Source: DTWD01 sp963662965 | Lineage (GTDB): Bacteria > Acidobacteriota > Vicinamibacteria > Vicinamibacterales > UBA8438 | Direction: 5' to 3' | NCBI GenBank assembly: GCA_963662965.1 | Contig: OY759970.1 | Span: forward strand, 1,798,001-1,862,000 | DNA: 64,000 bases | Shown here: piece by piece, positions 45,758-55,806 of the stretch | Layout: each line of letters starts with the position of its first letter | How positions within the stretch are numbered: position 1 is the stretch's first letter | The notes under the pieces: generated by a model | Seen by the model: only the letters and a program-made list of their open reading frames with translations | Databases searched by the model: none | What the model was told of the DNA's origin: nothing | Made by a program: the position numbers and the translations under genes

Positions 45758-46926
45758 ATGTCATCGTTACGACTCCTGATGTCCGTGCTCGTTAGCGCCG
45801 CGATGCTCGCGGCGTGCGCTGCGGAGTCCGAGCCGCCGGCCGCGATGGCCACTGCGGAGGTTAACCCGGTCACGGCAGTTAACCCGGTCACGGGTGAGGG
45901 ACTCCCGAACCCGAACCCGACACGTATCGGGAGCTGGGCGACACTGCCCGAGGGACGGGAGTGGGGCTCCACCGCCGGCCTCGACATCGACCCGACGGAC
46001 GGGCATGTCCGGGGGTACGAGCGCTGCGGATCCGGCTCAGCGGGTGGACCCGGGGTCAACTGCGACAACAACCCCGTGGACCCGATCTTCAAGTTCGACC
46101 GCAACACTGGGGAGATCCTCACCAACTTCGGCGCCGGAACCTTCGTGACGCCCCACGGCATTTACGCGGACGGCGAGGGAAACGTCTGGGTGACGGACTT
46201 CGCCGGCAACGACGAGGGCACCAAAGGTCACCAGGTCCACAAGTTCAGCCCGACCGGAGAGCTGCTCCTGAGCCTCGGTATCGCCGGCCAGCCCGGGAAC
46301 GGGTCGGATCACCTCAACCAGCCCATTGACGTGATCGTCGCGCCCGACGGGAGCATCTTCGTCGCAGACGGCCACACCGGGCAGAACTTGACGACAGACG
46401 AACAGATGGCCGAGGCCCGCGCGGCGGGGCTGACCGGCCGCATCGTCAAATACTCCCCCGACGGCGAGTACATCATGGAGTGGGGCGAGATCGGCACGGA
46501 TCACGGTCAGTTCCGCACGCCACACGCCATGGAGTTCGACGCTCAGGGCCGGCTCTGGTAGCGGACCGTGGCAACCACCGCCTCGAGATCTTTGACCAAG
46601 AGGGTAACTACCTGGACTCGCGCTATCAGTACGGGCGCATCAGCGACCTCTTCATCACCGAGGACGAGATGGTGTACGCCATCGACTCCGAGTCCAACCG
46701 GCTCCGGCACATCAACTGGAGGAACGGCGTCCGCATTGGACCTGTCGATCGGGACGTGCTCGTGGGCTTCATTCCGCCGTGGGAGTCCGACAGCCGGCCG
46801 AACCATGGCGTGACGGGAGAGGGCGTGGGAGTGGACGAGGACGGCAACGTCTTCGTGGCCGAGGGACCGGCCTCGCTCAGCGATGCGGGCTCTGCGTTCA
46901 CGAAGTATGTGGTGGCCGGCATGTAA
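45758..46926 (+). pseudogene. NHL-repeat lipoprotein with a one-base frameshift
   Basis: ATG 45758 follows GGGAGGG. The N-terminus is a lipoprotein signal (SVLVSAAMLAAC, lipidated Cys of the LAAC box). NHL-type propeller blades follow (FVTPHGIYADGEGNVWVTDF, QPIDVIVAPDGSIFVADGHT, RTPHAMEFDAQGRLW). At 46558 ctctggtagcg stops the frame; restoring one G gives VADRGNHRLEIFDQEGNYLD and the rest of the propeller to 46926. A tandem duplication of gttaacccggtcacgg near 45860 encodes VNPVT twice. The function of such secreted propellers is unknown. Confidence 0.65.
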
Positions 46927-46986
46927 AGGGAGCCGCCACTTCAAGTTTCAACAGCTAGAGGGACAACCCCGATTGCACGCAGCGCA

Positions 46987-47042
46987 TTGCTAAACCGTTG
47001 TGGGGTTTATAGCTCTACTCAGGGTTCGAATCCCCCGCGCCA
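46987..47042 (+). other. 3' fragment of a tRNA-Ser(GCT) gene (likely integration scar)
   Basis: The sequence starts at the anticodon loop (TTGCTAA, anticodon GCT) and runs through ACCG, a long serine-type variable arm (about 46998-47018, TGTGG with CTCTAC) and the T-loop GGGTTCGAATCCC to GCGCCA. The 5' half (acceptor, D-arm) is missing and the anticodon stem no longer pairs. A break at the anticodon loop is typical of tyrosine-integrase crossover in tRNA genes. It is not a functional tRNA. Confidence 0.55.
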
Positions 47043-47093
47043 ATGAGGGCGGTCACGTCGTAGTGGCCGAGGCGGTTACCAGGTACTAGGGCA

Positions 47094-48053
47094 TCAGCCG
47101 CGAGGACCGAGCGTCCTCCCTAAGGCACCGACGTAGTCGGCGATCGCACGCCGACCTACTGGACTGTTCGGCGCCAGGATGTCAAAACCGTGAAACGTTC
47201 CGGGATAGACGTGTAACTCGGTGCTGACTTCCGCTTCGGTCAATCGACGGGCGTAGTCAACATCCTCGTCTCGAAGATTATCCCGATCGGCCACCATGAC
47301 GTAGGCCGGCGGCAGGTCAGACAAGCTCGTGCCTCGCGAGGGTGCCGCATAAGGCACGACGTCATCGCGTCGTTCGCCAAGATAGGCGTTCCAGCACGCC
47401 GCAACATTGTTCCGATGGAACAAGCGCCGATCAGTCACGGTGTGACTGGACGGCGTCTCGTTGCGATCGTCCAGCATCGGGTAGATCAAGAGCTGGAGCG
47501 CTAAGGACGGACCGCTGCGGTTTCGGGCCATGAGGGCCACGGCGGCGGCGAGCCCACCTCCAGCGCTCGCCCCGCCGACCGCCAGCTTATCGGGATTGAT
47601 CCGGAGATCGGTCGCTGCACGCTGCATCCACGCGAGTGCGACGTAGCAATCTTCGACCCCGGCCGGAAACGGGCCCTCGGGAGCCAGCCGATAGTCCACC
47701 GACACGACGACGCAGCCCGTCTGCTCGACGATCTGCTCGCATCGCACGTCATCTTGATCCAAGTTGCCGAGGACAAACCCACCCCCGTGCATCCAGAGGA
47801 GGCCACCGACGCTCTCGCCGGCGCGGTCGGCTGGCGCATAGATGCGGACCGGCACCCGCGAGGATGCGTCCGGCCCCGCGATGTCGCGGTTCTCCACGCT
47901 CACACGGTCATTTGACGCGTCGCCGCGGGCCGACTTGATCCGTTCCGCCAACATCTTCCGGGTTGCGGGGAGATCAGCCGCGATGTCGGGAAACTCCGGT
48001 AGCTGCGCAAGCACGTTCTGCAAGTCCGGATCAAGTAGTGGCTCGATGCTCAT
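47094..48053 (-). CDS. HSL-family alpha/beta hydrolase (esterase)
   Basis: A 319-residue esterase of the hormone-sensitive-lipase family. The oxyanion-hole motif HGGGFVLG, the nucleophile in GGASAGGGLAAA (more often GDSAGG), the acid in MVADRDNLRDED and the histidine in PGTFHGFDIL are present in order. It lacks a signal peptide, so it is probably cytoplasmic. Short-chain esters are the usual substrates. It is divergent from the methyltransferase gene at 48189, with about 135 bp between them that could hold both promoters. Confidence 0.88.
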   Translation of the reverse strand: MSIEPLLDPDLQNVLAQLPEFPDIAADLPATRKMLAERIKSARGDASNDRVSVENRDIAGPDASSRVPVRIYAPADRAGESVGGLLWMHGGGFVLGNLDQDDVRCEQIVEQTGCVVVSVDYRLAPEGPFPAGVEDCYVALAWMQRAATDLRINPDKLAVGGASAGGGLAAAVALMARNRSGPSLALQLLIYPMLDDRNETPSSHTVTDRRLFHRNNVAACWNAYLGERRDDVVPYAAPSRGTSLSDLPPAYVMVADRDNLRDEDVDYARRLTEAEVSTELHVYPGTFHGFDILAPNSPVGRRAIADYVGALGRTLGPRG

Positions 48054-48188
48054 TCGTGACGTGCTCCTTCTCGCGCAGACACCCACGGCGATGTCCCCAC
48101 GAATCTCCGCCGATTATATGCACCTGCTGGACATGACCCGCTTGTGGTCCAGGGAGTATACGGTGGGAAAGATCCTCGTCGGAACGAC

Positions 48189-49196
48189 ATGGGGGACGGG
48201 AATCCCCAGACGGCAATAGCCATGGCGATCGATGTGGCGGAAATCGCGGCCCTGGGCGCGAACAAGACGGCGATTGCCCTGCCGTGGCCAGAGATGCAGC
48301 GCCTCGAGACCTTTCTGGGACGACGGTTTGGTATCGAGGTGCCGCCGGACGGCTATGACCTCATGGCAGCCATTCGTGGGGCGTGCGGTGACGGCGTTGC
48401 CGACGAATACGAGGGCCTTCGTGAGGCCCGTCGCCGCGAGTTCGATACCACTGAGAGATTGCGTGTGAACCAGGCCTTTTACGAGCTCATCAGCGCCGAC
48501 CCGCTTCTGGGGCTGGTGAATTCAACCCGGTGGCCGTACATCCTGGACAGTGCCGCGTACTTGACTGCGCTCCTTCGCGCGTTAGGTACCGACGGATCGT
48601 TTATCGATATTGGCTGCCACGCGGGTTACCACGCGCTGTGGCTCACGAGCAGGTTCGGCATGGCAGGCCGCGGCGTCGATACCAGCCCGTCCGCGGTTCG
48701 GTATGCGCGCAATCGCATGGCGGAACTCGGGATTCTTCCCCCGCAGCTCGTCTTCGATTCACGGCCGGTGCGAGAGCGAACGCCCACGGGCGGCTACTCG
48801 CTTGTCTATTCGGCCGATGGGCCCATCACTCTTGGGGAGCGGTCGTTTTCCGAGGTGGCGGGAATCCTTGCGGACGATGGTGTGTTCGTCTGGATGGGGA
48901 ATGTCACCGGCCTGGACGCGAAGAACCTTCGCGAGGCGCTGGCCGCGACCGGACTGTCCTTACTGTTTGGCGACGTCATCGGAGGGTGGGACGGAAAAGT
49001 GTTTCTTGCCAAGGGCGTGCTTGTCATGGCGAAGGGCCAGGACGCGGACGTGAGCGACGCACTGCCGACCGAGATCACTTCGGTGTGGCCGGGTTTCGCC
49101 CGGTATTGCAATGCGGACCCACGCCCGGCATCCGAGAAGACGCTCTCCAAATACCGCAGTTGGGTCACATATGGTTCCCCAACGAGTGAGGTTTGA
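48189..49196 (+). CDS. SAM-dependent methyltransferase
   Basis: About 335 residues. The Rossmann-type SAM site is visible as GSFIDIGCHAGYHALWLTS, followed by the acidic end of strand 2 (GRGVDTSPSAVRYARNRM) and a later strand GVFVWMGNVTG. The N-terminal 100 residues are helical and may cap the substrate. The substrate is unknown. The start at 48189 is uncertain; ATG 48222 is possible. It converges with the broken SagB-type gene (4 bp apart) and belongs to a cluster with a second methyltransferase and a bacilliredoxin, which suggests a small-molecule or peptide modification set. Confidence 0.75.
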   Translation: MGDGNPQTAIAMAIDVAEIAALGANKTAIALPWPEMQRLETFLGRRFGIEVPPDGYDLMAAIRGACGDGVADEYEGLREARRREFDTTERLRVNQAFYELISADPLLGLVNSTRWPYILDSAAYLTALLRALGTDGSFIDIGCHAGYHALWLTSRFGMAGRGVDTSPSAVRYARNRMAELGILPPQLVFDSRPVRERTPTGGYSLVYSADGPITLGERSFSEVAGILADDGVFVWMGNVTGLDAKNLREALAATGLSLLFGDVIGGWDGKVFLAKGVLVMAKGQDADVSDALPTEITSVWPGFARYCNADPRPASEKTLSKYRSWVTYGSPTSEV

Positions 49197-49200
49197 CGGC

Positions 49201-50836
49201 TCATGCTGGATATGCCGGTCGTGTCTCCAGTCTCGTGTCCTCGACAGCGCCACCGATGGTGAAATGGTAGAGGTCTTGATACTTGCGGTCCCTGAGGCCA
49301 AGGACCTCATGCATCGGGTCGTCGAGATAACAGCCGATCCCGGTACTTCTGATTCCAGCGGCTTCCGCTTCCAGATAGAGCACCTGTCCGATCATGCCGG
49401 CCTCCCAAAACAGGCGTGGATAGAACCACGGGCCGTACCGATTCAGTGGTTCCTCATACGCAGCAATCATCCCCAGACTAAAGCACCCATCGCTGGCGAA
49501 CAGGACACCTACTGGGCGGTGTGCCGTGCGTCCGCTTTGATGAGGCGATACAACTCGAGTTCGTCTGGACAACCACGGGGGCTCACCCACGGGCCGGCCT
49601 GAGTGAGTGCCGCTTCAAGCGCGGTCTTCTGCGAGCGGTCACGAACGAGGAAGTAGAGTCCGGCGGGAAGATCATCCACGCGGTGAACAAAAATGGCCAG
49701 GTGAAGATGCGGCCGCCAGGAGAGGGTGCTGAAGGGCACACGGCCTGGGAGAGCCAACGTTTTTTCAAGCATCCGATAGAACATCTCTCGGGTGAGTCCC
49801 GTCGCTCCGTCCATCGCCACCGCGCTGCGGCGTTGACGAATCATCTTGCGAAGCGAGACCGGACGCATGTCCAACGACGATGCTTTCGGCGGACCATGAC
49901 CCGCCTCATACCGACCGACACCACGCGGCTTCCGCGTCGCTGCTGCAGGATCATCCACACCCCAATCCACATGAGACGGACTCAATTGATTGGGCGTGCC
50001 CCGCCAGTCGAGCGATGAAAACTCCAGCACCTGATCCCGGGGTAGCGCTCTCTCGTTGGTGTCCGTTTCGCGCGGCACCACCGCCATGAGCGCCTCCGCG
50101 TGTTCCGGTTCGGCACCGTGATCCCGCGCGGTACTCATCAGGCGCGCCAGCTCATCCGCGGCCACGTCATCCAGCAGTAGGGTCTGCCATCCCAGGCCGG
50201 CGGCCGCGATACTGATCGCGCCGATGGCGTGTCCAGCATCATGTTGGCAATAGCGGTAGGCTCGTTGCCCGTACTTCCAGGCCTCTCGCGAATGAATGGA
50301 CGCGAGTCCTACCAAAAACGTTCCCGACGGAAAGCTCACATAGAGCTGTTGCCATAGCCCCAATGCAAACACTGCCCGCGACTCCAACTCATGTTCCTTC
50401 GGTGCGTAGTGGCCGACCATCGGCTCGTAGCAGAGCCCCTAAATCGAACCGCAAATCAGGCAACCCTCGGTTGGATGCAGATTCCCGCTCGACGGATTGA
50501 CTCGGAGCGCCCACCGGGTCCCCCCGATGCTCTTCCAGGCCGATATCGCCAAGCTGTCGTAGAAGAGTTGAGAGATGCTCTGCAGGTTCACCGGAGCGGG
50601 GGTGGTATTCGGCCCTGAACAAAGGCGTCGTCGAACAGCGGTGTGTCCGTCGGCGGGGGTTTCTCCAGAGGCACCAGGTGCGCACCCGCATACCGACGAA
50701 ACGGGTTCGGCTGCGTAGCCCAATCCAGATATCCTGGTCCACTCGCATAGCGGTGGACGTGATGTTTCGTGACGTCGTGGTAGTGGAAAATCGTCTGAAG
50801 CGCGTTTGAGCTGTTTCCGGCATCGTCAGTCGTCAT
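49201..50836 (-). pseudogene. SagB/ThcOx-family nitroreductase-like oxidoreductase, disrupted
   Basis: Read in pieces, the gene spans about 540 codons in the SagB/ThcOx pattern: HYHDVTKHHVHRYASGPGYL, WALRVNPSSGNLHPTEGCLI, then ISIAAAGLGWQTLLLDDVAA, a second nitroreductase-like half (MIRQRRSAVAMDGATGLTRE), and GLRDRKYQDLYHFTIGGAVE at the end. It is broken by a frameshift near 50600, an in-frame TAG at 50436-50438 (a CAG codon expected) and another frameshift near 49510. SagB-type enzymes oxidise azolines in peptides or reduce other substrates with FMN. Its ATG overlaps the stop of the upstream methyltransferase (TGATG). Confidence 0.7.
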
Positions 50837-51453
50837 CACGTGGGCTGGCCGCACAGAGAGAGCCGCCACTCGGGTCCGTTCCCGGCGTTTACGTCACGCC
50901 GGTCTCGCGGCTCTAACTCGTCGAGCTCGAGTGTTCGGTCGTGCGTGAGGAGACATAGTGTCGTGTCACCGCCACACTGCTCTGAGACGAATCGTGCCAA
51001 GCGCCTCTCGTTGCCATCGGGGTAGTTGAAGATGACGACGGTCTGGCGAAGCGCGACGCCACGTGTCTCGTAGGTCGCTAGGTCGCAGTAATCTGCCTCG
51101 ATCAGATGAACGCACGCCGCGTCGATCAGACCCTGGGCCTCGAGTGTCTGCAGATTCGTCCGTGCCTCGGCGTAGAGCGCCGGGTCTGCCTCGATACCGT
51201 AGACCCGCCGTGTCGGATCCAAAGCTGCCAGCACAGCCGGGATCCGACCATCGCCGGTGCCCGCGTCGATCACGTGGTGACGTGGCGTCGCCGCGCTGAA
51301 AAGCCCGATCTCCGTTAGCATCTCGATGGCTTCTTCGATGGCTCGAATCGGTGTGGGTACCCAGATGCCGCGGCCGGTCTTCCGGATCGGCAGCGTACGT
51401 CCGCCCGACGCGGCCGACCGCTCGAAAAACTTCGCGAGCTGCTTGAGGGCCAC
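50836..51453 (-). CDS. SAM-dependent methyltransferase (small)
   Basis: A 205-residue protein with a class I SAM site: ATPRHHVIDAGTGDGRIPAV, then RRVYGIEADPALYAEARTNL and an acidic IEADYCDL. The C-terminus has TLCLLTHDRTLELDEL. The family is clear but the substrate is not. It resembles rRNA- or protein-methylating enzymes in size. It lies 21 bp after the bacilliredoxin gene and its stop overlaps the start of the disrupted SagB-type gene, so the three form one operon. Confidence 0.72.
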   Translation of the reverse strand: MALKQLAKFFERSAASGGRTLPIRKTGRGIWVPTPIRAIEEAIEMLTEIGLFSAATPRHHVIDAGTGDGRIPAVLAALDPTRRVYGIEADPALYAEARTNLQTLEAQGLIDAACVHLIEADYCDLATYETRGVALRQTVVIFNYPDGNERRLARFVSEQCGGDTTLCLLTHDRTLELDELEPRDRRDVNAGNGPEWRLSLCGQPT

Positions 51454-51474
51454 GGCCCTGCTTGGCGTCCCCTG

Positions 51475-51912
51475 TTAGTCGGCGACCGCGGCCTTCAGAC
51501 AGTGCGTGTCGAACGCCGTCGTCAACTGCGTGGCGATGTCGTGCGCTTCCTGATTTTCGATCTGATGGCGTTCCATCATGTAGATCACTTTCCCGGCGCG
51601 CAGGATCGCGATCGAGGGAGACGAGGGCGGATATCCAACGAAGTAACCGCGAGCCCGCTCGGTGGCTTCCACGTCGGCGCCCGCGAATACGGTCGCCACC
51701 ACATCCGGCCGTACGGCGTACTGGAGCGCGAGCGCGAGACCGGGTCGAGCCTTCCCCGCGGCGCAGCCACAGACCGAATTGACCACGATCATGAGCGTCC
51801 CGTCTGTTTCCCGAACCGACGCATCAACATCAGCCGCCGTGCGCAGCTCCTTGACACCAAGCTGGGTCAGCTCCTGCCTCATCGGTGCGATGAAGAACTC
51901 CGGATACGACAT
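51475..51912 (-). CDS. BrxA/BrxB-family bacilliredoxin
   Basis: A 145-residue thioredoxin-fold protein of the YphP/YqiW family. The active site CGC within MIVVNSVCGCAAGKARPGL, and the conserved PPSSPSIAILRAGKVIYMME (cis-Pro region), match bacilliredoxins. These reduce mixed disulfides between proteins and low-molecular-weight thiols in Firmicutes; acidobacterial members probably serve a similar thiol-repair role. It is the first gene of the operon with the methyltransferase and the SagB-type gene. Confidence 0.87.
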   Translation of the reverse strand: MSYPEFFIAPMRQELTQLGVKELRTAADVDASVRETDGTLMIVVNSVCGCAAGKARPGLALALQYAVRPDVVATVFAGADVEATERARGYFVGYPPSSPSIAILRAGKVIYMMERHQIENQEAHDIATQLTTAFDTHCLKAAVAD

Positions 51913-52038
51913 CTGAACCCTCCGATCGGTTTCGTATGTTGGAATATAGTTCAGCTATTCGGTCCTCGCGAGACTATCGCTGGTGAGCGATTATGGTCAA
52001 GATCAGTGACGTTGCGGACAGTTCATGGGGGAGTCGAC

Positions 52039-54203
52039 ATGAAGAGACGTGATTTCGCTGGAGTTGCCGCGGTAGTGCTCGGCCTGTGTCTTGCCGGGAC
52101 GCCGGCATTCTCTCAATCGCAGACGCCGACGGAGGGGCCGGCTGTCGACGGCTCACCCGCGTGGTTTCTCCAGGAATCATTTCCAGACCCAGGTGGACGA
52201 ACACTCGTCGATCCGGCTGGAAACGTCACGACCGTGCCTCACAGTGAAGCCCGCGGCTACCGGACGGCTGCGGCGGGGACGCCGCGATGCAGCCACTCGC
52301 CAATCTGCGGCAATCGAGTCGGCCGCCGCCGCCAGTCATTGCAACGTGTGCAGTGGGAACAAACGCTGGGGTACACCTTCACCTACCCCGATGTGTTGCC
52401 TCCCGGCTACGGCGGTGTCCCGGCGGTGGCCCTCGATTCGAACGACAACCTCTGGGTCTTTCAGCGCGCTGCGGCCGGCAAGCCGCAGCTCTTCAAGCTC
52501 GATCCGGATTACCGCCTCATCCTGGAGGTCGGCCCGGACGTGATCGGCTACCAGGACAAGGCGCACGGCATGGCGGTCGATGCCGAGGACAACGTCTGGA
52601 TCACGGCCACGAATGGCGCCACGGTGATGAAACTCAGTCCCGAGGGCGAGCTTCTCCTGACGATCGGCGAGAGTGGACGTCGGGGGGACTGGAATGAAGC
52701 CGAAGGACAGCGGCTGCTCTGGCAGCCGGTGATGGTCGCCTTCGCGCCGAACGGCGATGTCTATATCGGCCAGGGTCATGGGAACGAGAGCCCCAACGAC
52801 ACCGATTCAGATGATCCGGCCAACAACCTCGGGGCCTCGAGGATCGTGCATCTCGACAAGAACGGCAGATTCATCAATCAGTGGTACGGCAACGAGGCCG
52901 GACCGGGAAAATTCAACTCGGCCCATGGGCTCGCCGTCGATCCCACGAACGGCGATGTCTGGATCGGCGACCGCGAGGATTACCGGATCGTCGTCTATGC
53001 TGCCGACGGCACGTTCCTCAAGACGCTGCAAATGAGAAACCTTCCGTGCGCCCTCTATTTCGACTCGCACGGTCAGCCATGGATGGCGAGCGGTCAGGAT
53101 GGCCAGTTCTTGAAGCTGGACCGAAACGGCAAGGTGCTTGGCGCGATCGGAAACGGAATGGGCATCGGGACCGGCCAGTTCATCGAAGCCAGCTACTGGG
53201 TCATGGACCAGGACGACAACCTGTATGCAGGCGACACGGCCGTTGGCCGCGTCACCAAAATGGTGGCGCCAACCCGCGCCGCTGCCCAGTCCGCGGGCTC
53301 CTCGACCCCGCCGCGGACGTCGTGGGGTGAACCGGACCTGCAGGGCGTCTGGTCGTACGCCACGATCACCCCCTTGCAACGGCCGACCGAGCTGGCCGGG
53401 AGAGAGTTTCTGACGGACGAGGAGGTGGCCGAGCAGAACCGCGACGCGGCCACTCGGGCCTCCTCGGAACGCCGCGGCGAGCTCACGCCCGAACGCGACC
53501 TCGGCCTCGCGTATAACCAGGTCTGGTGGGATCGAGGCACGTCCCCGGGCGCACGTCGCTGATTGTGGATCCGCCTGACGGGAGACTTCCGCCGTTGACA
53601 CCCAAGGCTCGGAACAGACAGGCGGAGCGCCAGGAGTATCGGCGTACGCACCAGTACGACTCGTGGGAGGACCGACCGTTGCAGGAGCGCTGTATGACGT
53701 ACCAGCGTTCACCGCCGGTGCCGTCAGGCTACAACAACACGTATCACATCTTGCAGACGCCGGGATCCGTCGCCATTCTCAACGAGATGATCCACGACAT
53801 TCGCTTCATCTGGGTGGACGGGCGTCCGCATGTCAGCCCGCGCATCCGCCAGTGGAACGGAGACTCGAGGGGCCATTGGGAAGGCAACACGCTCGTCGTC
53901 GAGACGACGAATTACAGCGACAAGACGACGTGGAGAGGATTCCCCGGGGCTGGCCACACGTTGCGTGCGGTCGAACGCTTCACGCGTGTCGACGCCGACA
54001 CGATCGATTACCAATTCACCATCTACGACCCGACGACGTATACGCGACCGTGGACCGTCGAGCTCCCGCTGACCCACCTCCCGAGCTACGTGCTCTATGA
54101 GTACGCGTGTCACGAGGGGAACTACTCGATCGCGAACGTGCTCACCGGCGCTCGCGCCCTGGAAGAGGAAGAGGAAGAGGCCGCGCCCCCGGGATCGCGG
54201 TAA
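52039..54203 (+). pseudogene. NHL-propeller fused to the acidobacterial EYACHEGNY-type domain, frameshifted
   Basis: ATG 52039 after GGGGGAG gives a signal peptide (DFAGVAAVVLGLCLAGTPAF). Residues of about 110-410 form an NHL propeller (PAVALDSNDNLWVFQRAAAG, AHGMAVDAEDNVWITATNGA, AHGLAVDPTNGDVWIGDRED). The second half begins GEPDLQGVWSYATITPLQRP and is homologous to the whole mature protein at 43601. Near 53545 (cgtccccgggcg) a one-base change ends the frame; the next frame continues TSLIVDPPDGRLPPLTPKAR to EYACHEGNYSIANVLTGARA and a Glu-rich tail. Function unknown; the fusion implies that the two domains cooperate. Confidence 0.7.
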
Positions 54204-54222
54204 ATCGACGACGGATGCGTCG

Positions 54223-55020
54223 TCAGATCCCCGCGTGCCAAGAGTAGCCGGCTTCTGGAGCCGCCGATCCCAAACCCTGGCCGAAGCTGTCCAGGCTGTC
54301 GGTGACCGTCAGGCGGGAGAAGGTACTTCACGTTCTTGTAGCCGAGTTGGCGCGGGACGCGTAGTCGCAGCGCGGCGCCGTATGCCGTCGGCAGCTCGTC
54401 GCCGTTCATCCCGTACGCGAGCAACGTCTGGGGGTGCCGCGCCTCGGACATGTCGATGCTGTCCCACCACCCCGGGTCGAGGGAGAAGACCACGACGTAC
54501 TTGGCCTGGGGCAGCACGCCCACGCGATCGAGGAGCTGTGCGAGCGGGACCCCCGTCCATTCGGCGATGTAGGACCAGCCCTCTTCGCAGGCCAGGTGGG
54601 TGATCTGGGAGCGAGCCGGGAAGTCCTGAAGCTCCGCTAGCGACAGCGCCCCCGGCCGGGCCACCAACCCGTCGACCGAGAGGCGCCAGTCCGCGAAGCC
54701 GCGCTCCGCGAGCGGTTGGTAGACGTCGTCGGGTGGAGGATTGCCGTTCACCGGAGCCGACGGGGAGATGTCGGCGCGGCCAAACTCCCGCGCCGTCGAC
54801 CCGGCCGACATCAGCAGACGATGCGACGCGTAGGTCAGCGTCTCGCCCACGCCGTAGATGCCGCCGTGGTCGGGTGGGATCTCAGGCCGTACTGGCTGGC
54901 GAGACGGATGGCGGCGCCCAGGCCGGACGCCCCGGCGGCCGGCGCCAGTCCCCCGACGATCAGCTTGCGACGGGAGAGCGAACCCGTCGTCCTTGGCGGT
55001 CGGCTCCTATTCATGTTCAT
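54223..55020 (-). pseudogene. Tat-exported sulfite-oxidase-fold molybdoenzyme, frameshifted
   Basis: ATG 55020 opens a Tat signal (SLSRRKLIVGGLAPAAGASG). A shift near 54885 moves to the frame with IPPDHGGIYGVGETLTYASH, RLSVDGLVARPGALSLAELQ, THLACEEGWSYIAEWTGVPL (the cysteine is the likely molybdenum ligand) and PRQLGYKNVKYL. A second shift near 54325 restores the C-terminus SRLTVTDSLDSFGQGLGSAA, ending WHAGI at 54223. The family is that of MsrP/YedY-like and sulfite-oxidase-like catalytic subunits. Its partner, a cytochrome b, lies directly upstream and is also broken. Confidence 0.68.
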
Positions 55021-55743
55021 GGCGGCTCCGTCGGGTGGCGCCATGTCCAGTGATCATCGCTGCCGTGCGAGTCCTGAATCCGGCGAGGACCACCATGCCG
55101 ACATGGCCGACAAAGAAGATGACCAACAGGACCGACACGAAGAAGTGGACGGTGCGCGCCGACTATTGGCCGCCGAGGATCGTTGCAAGCAGAGGAACAC
55201 CGACGCGATCGCGGGCGACATCGCGAGACCGGTCCAGATCGCCAGCGGCAGCAACAGGAAGACCACCCCCGAGTAGGCCAGCCGCTGCAGCACATTGTAG
55301 GTCGACGATGCGTTGTCCCCCAGGTGGGCTAGCCGCAGGTGGTCCGCGACCGCCCGTGACAGCGATACCCAGGAGAGATCACGACCCGCCGGCACGACAC
55401 TCAGTCGGAAGTGCCGAGTGAGGAGCCCCGACAGCACATACGCCAGGCCGTTCACGACGCATACCCAGGCGGAGAGAAAGTGGAGGTGACGGGCCCAGCC
55501 GTTTTGACCCAGCATGAACGGAAGCGGGAGCTCGATGAGCGCCGGCGTCTCCTAATTTCCCACCTCGCCCCAGTACAGGCGGGGATGAGCAATGAGGATC
55601 GCCACGCCACTGACGAGCAACCCGAAGAAACTCACGGTGTTGACCCAGTGCGTGATGCGGACGAGGGCCGTGTGCCGGGGAGCCTCCGCGGCTTCCGCCA
55701 CTGGGATCGAGCGGTGCGCCAGGGACGGCGCAGACGCGGCCAT
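55007..55743 (-). pseudogene. Cytochrome b561-type membrane subunit, disrupted
   Basis: The start (ATG 55743) leads to RHTALVRITHWVNTVSFFGL and LLVSGVAILIAHPRLYWGEV, then an in-frame TAG (about 55549). The frame resumes LPLPFMLGQNGWARHLHFLS with further helices. A one-base shift near 55200 is needed to read PLLATILGGQ, a second stop (TAG), then ARTVHFFVSVLLVIFFVGHV. The conserved histidines for two b hemes are present across the pieces. It would pass electrons to the molybdoenzyme encoded downstream, with which it overlaps by 14 bp. Confidence 0.68.
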
Positions 55744-55806
55744 GTTCGAGGTGATGATAGTAGCCGAGACCGCGGGTAGAATCACCCTCAGATAATCCGA
55801 GCCACC

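Noticed and set aside
46981..47042. A complete tRNA-Ser gene
   Set aside because: The 5' half is missing and the anticodon stem and two T-stem pairs do not form.
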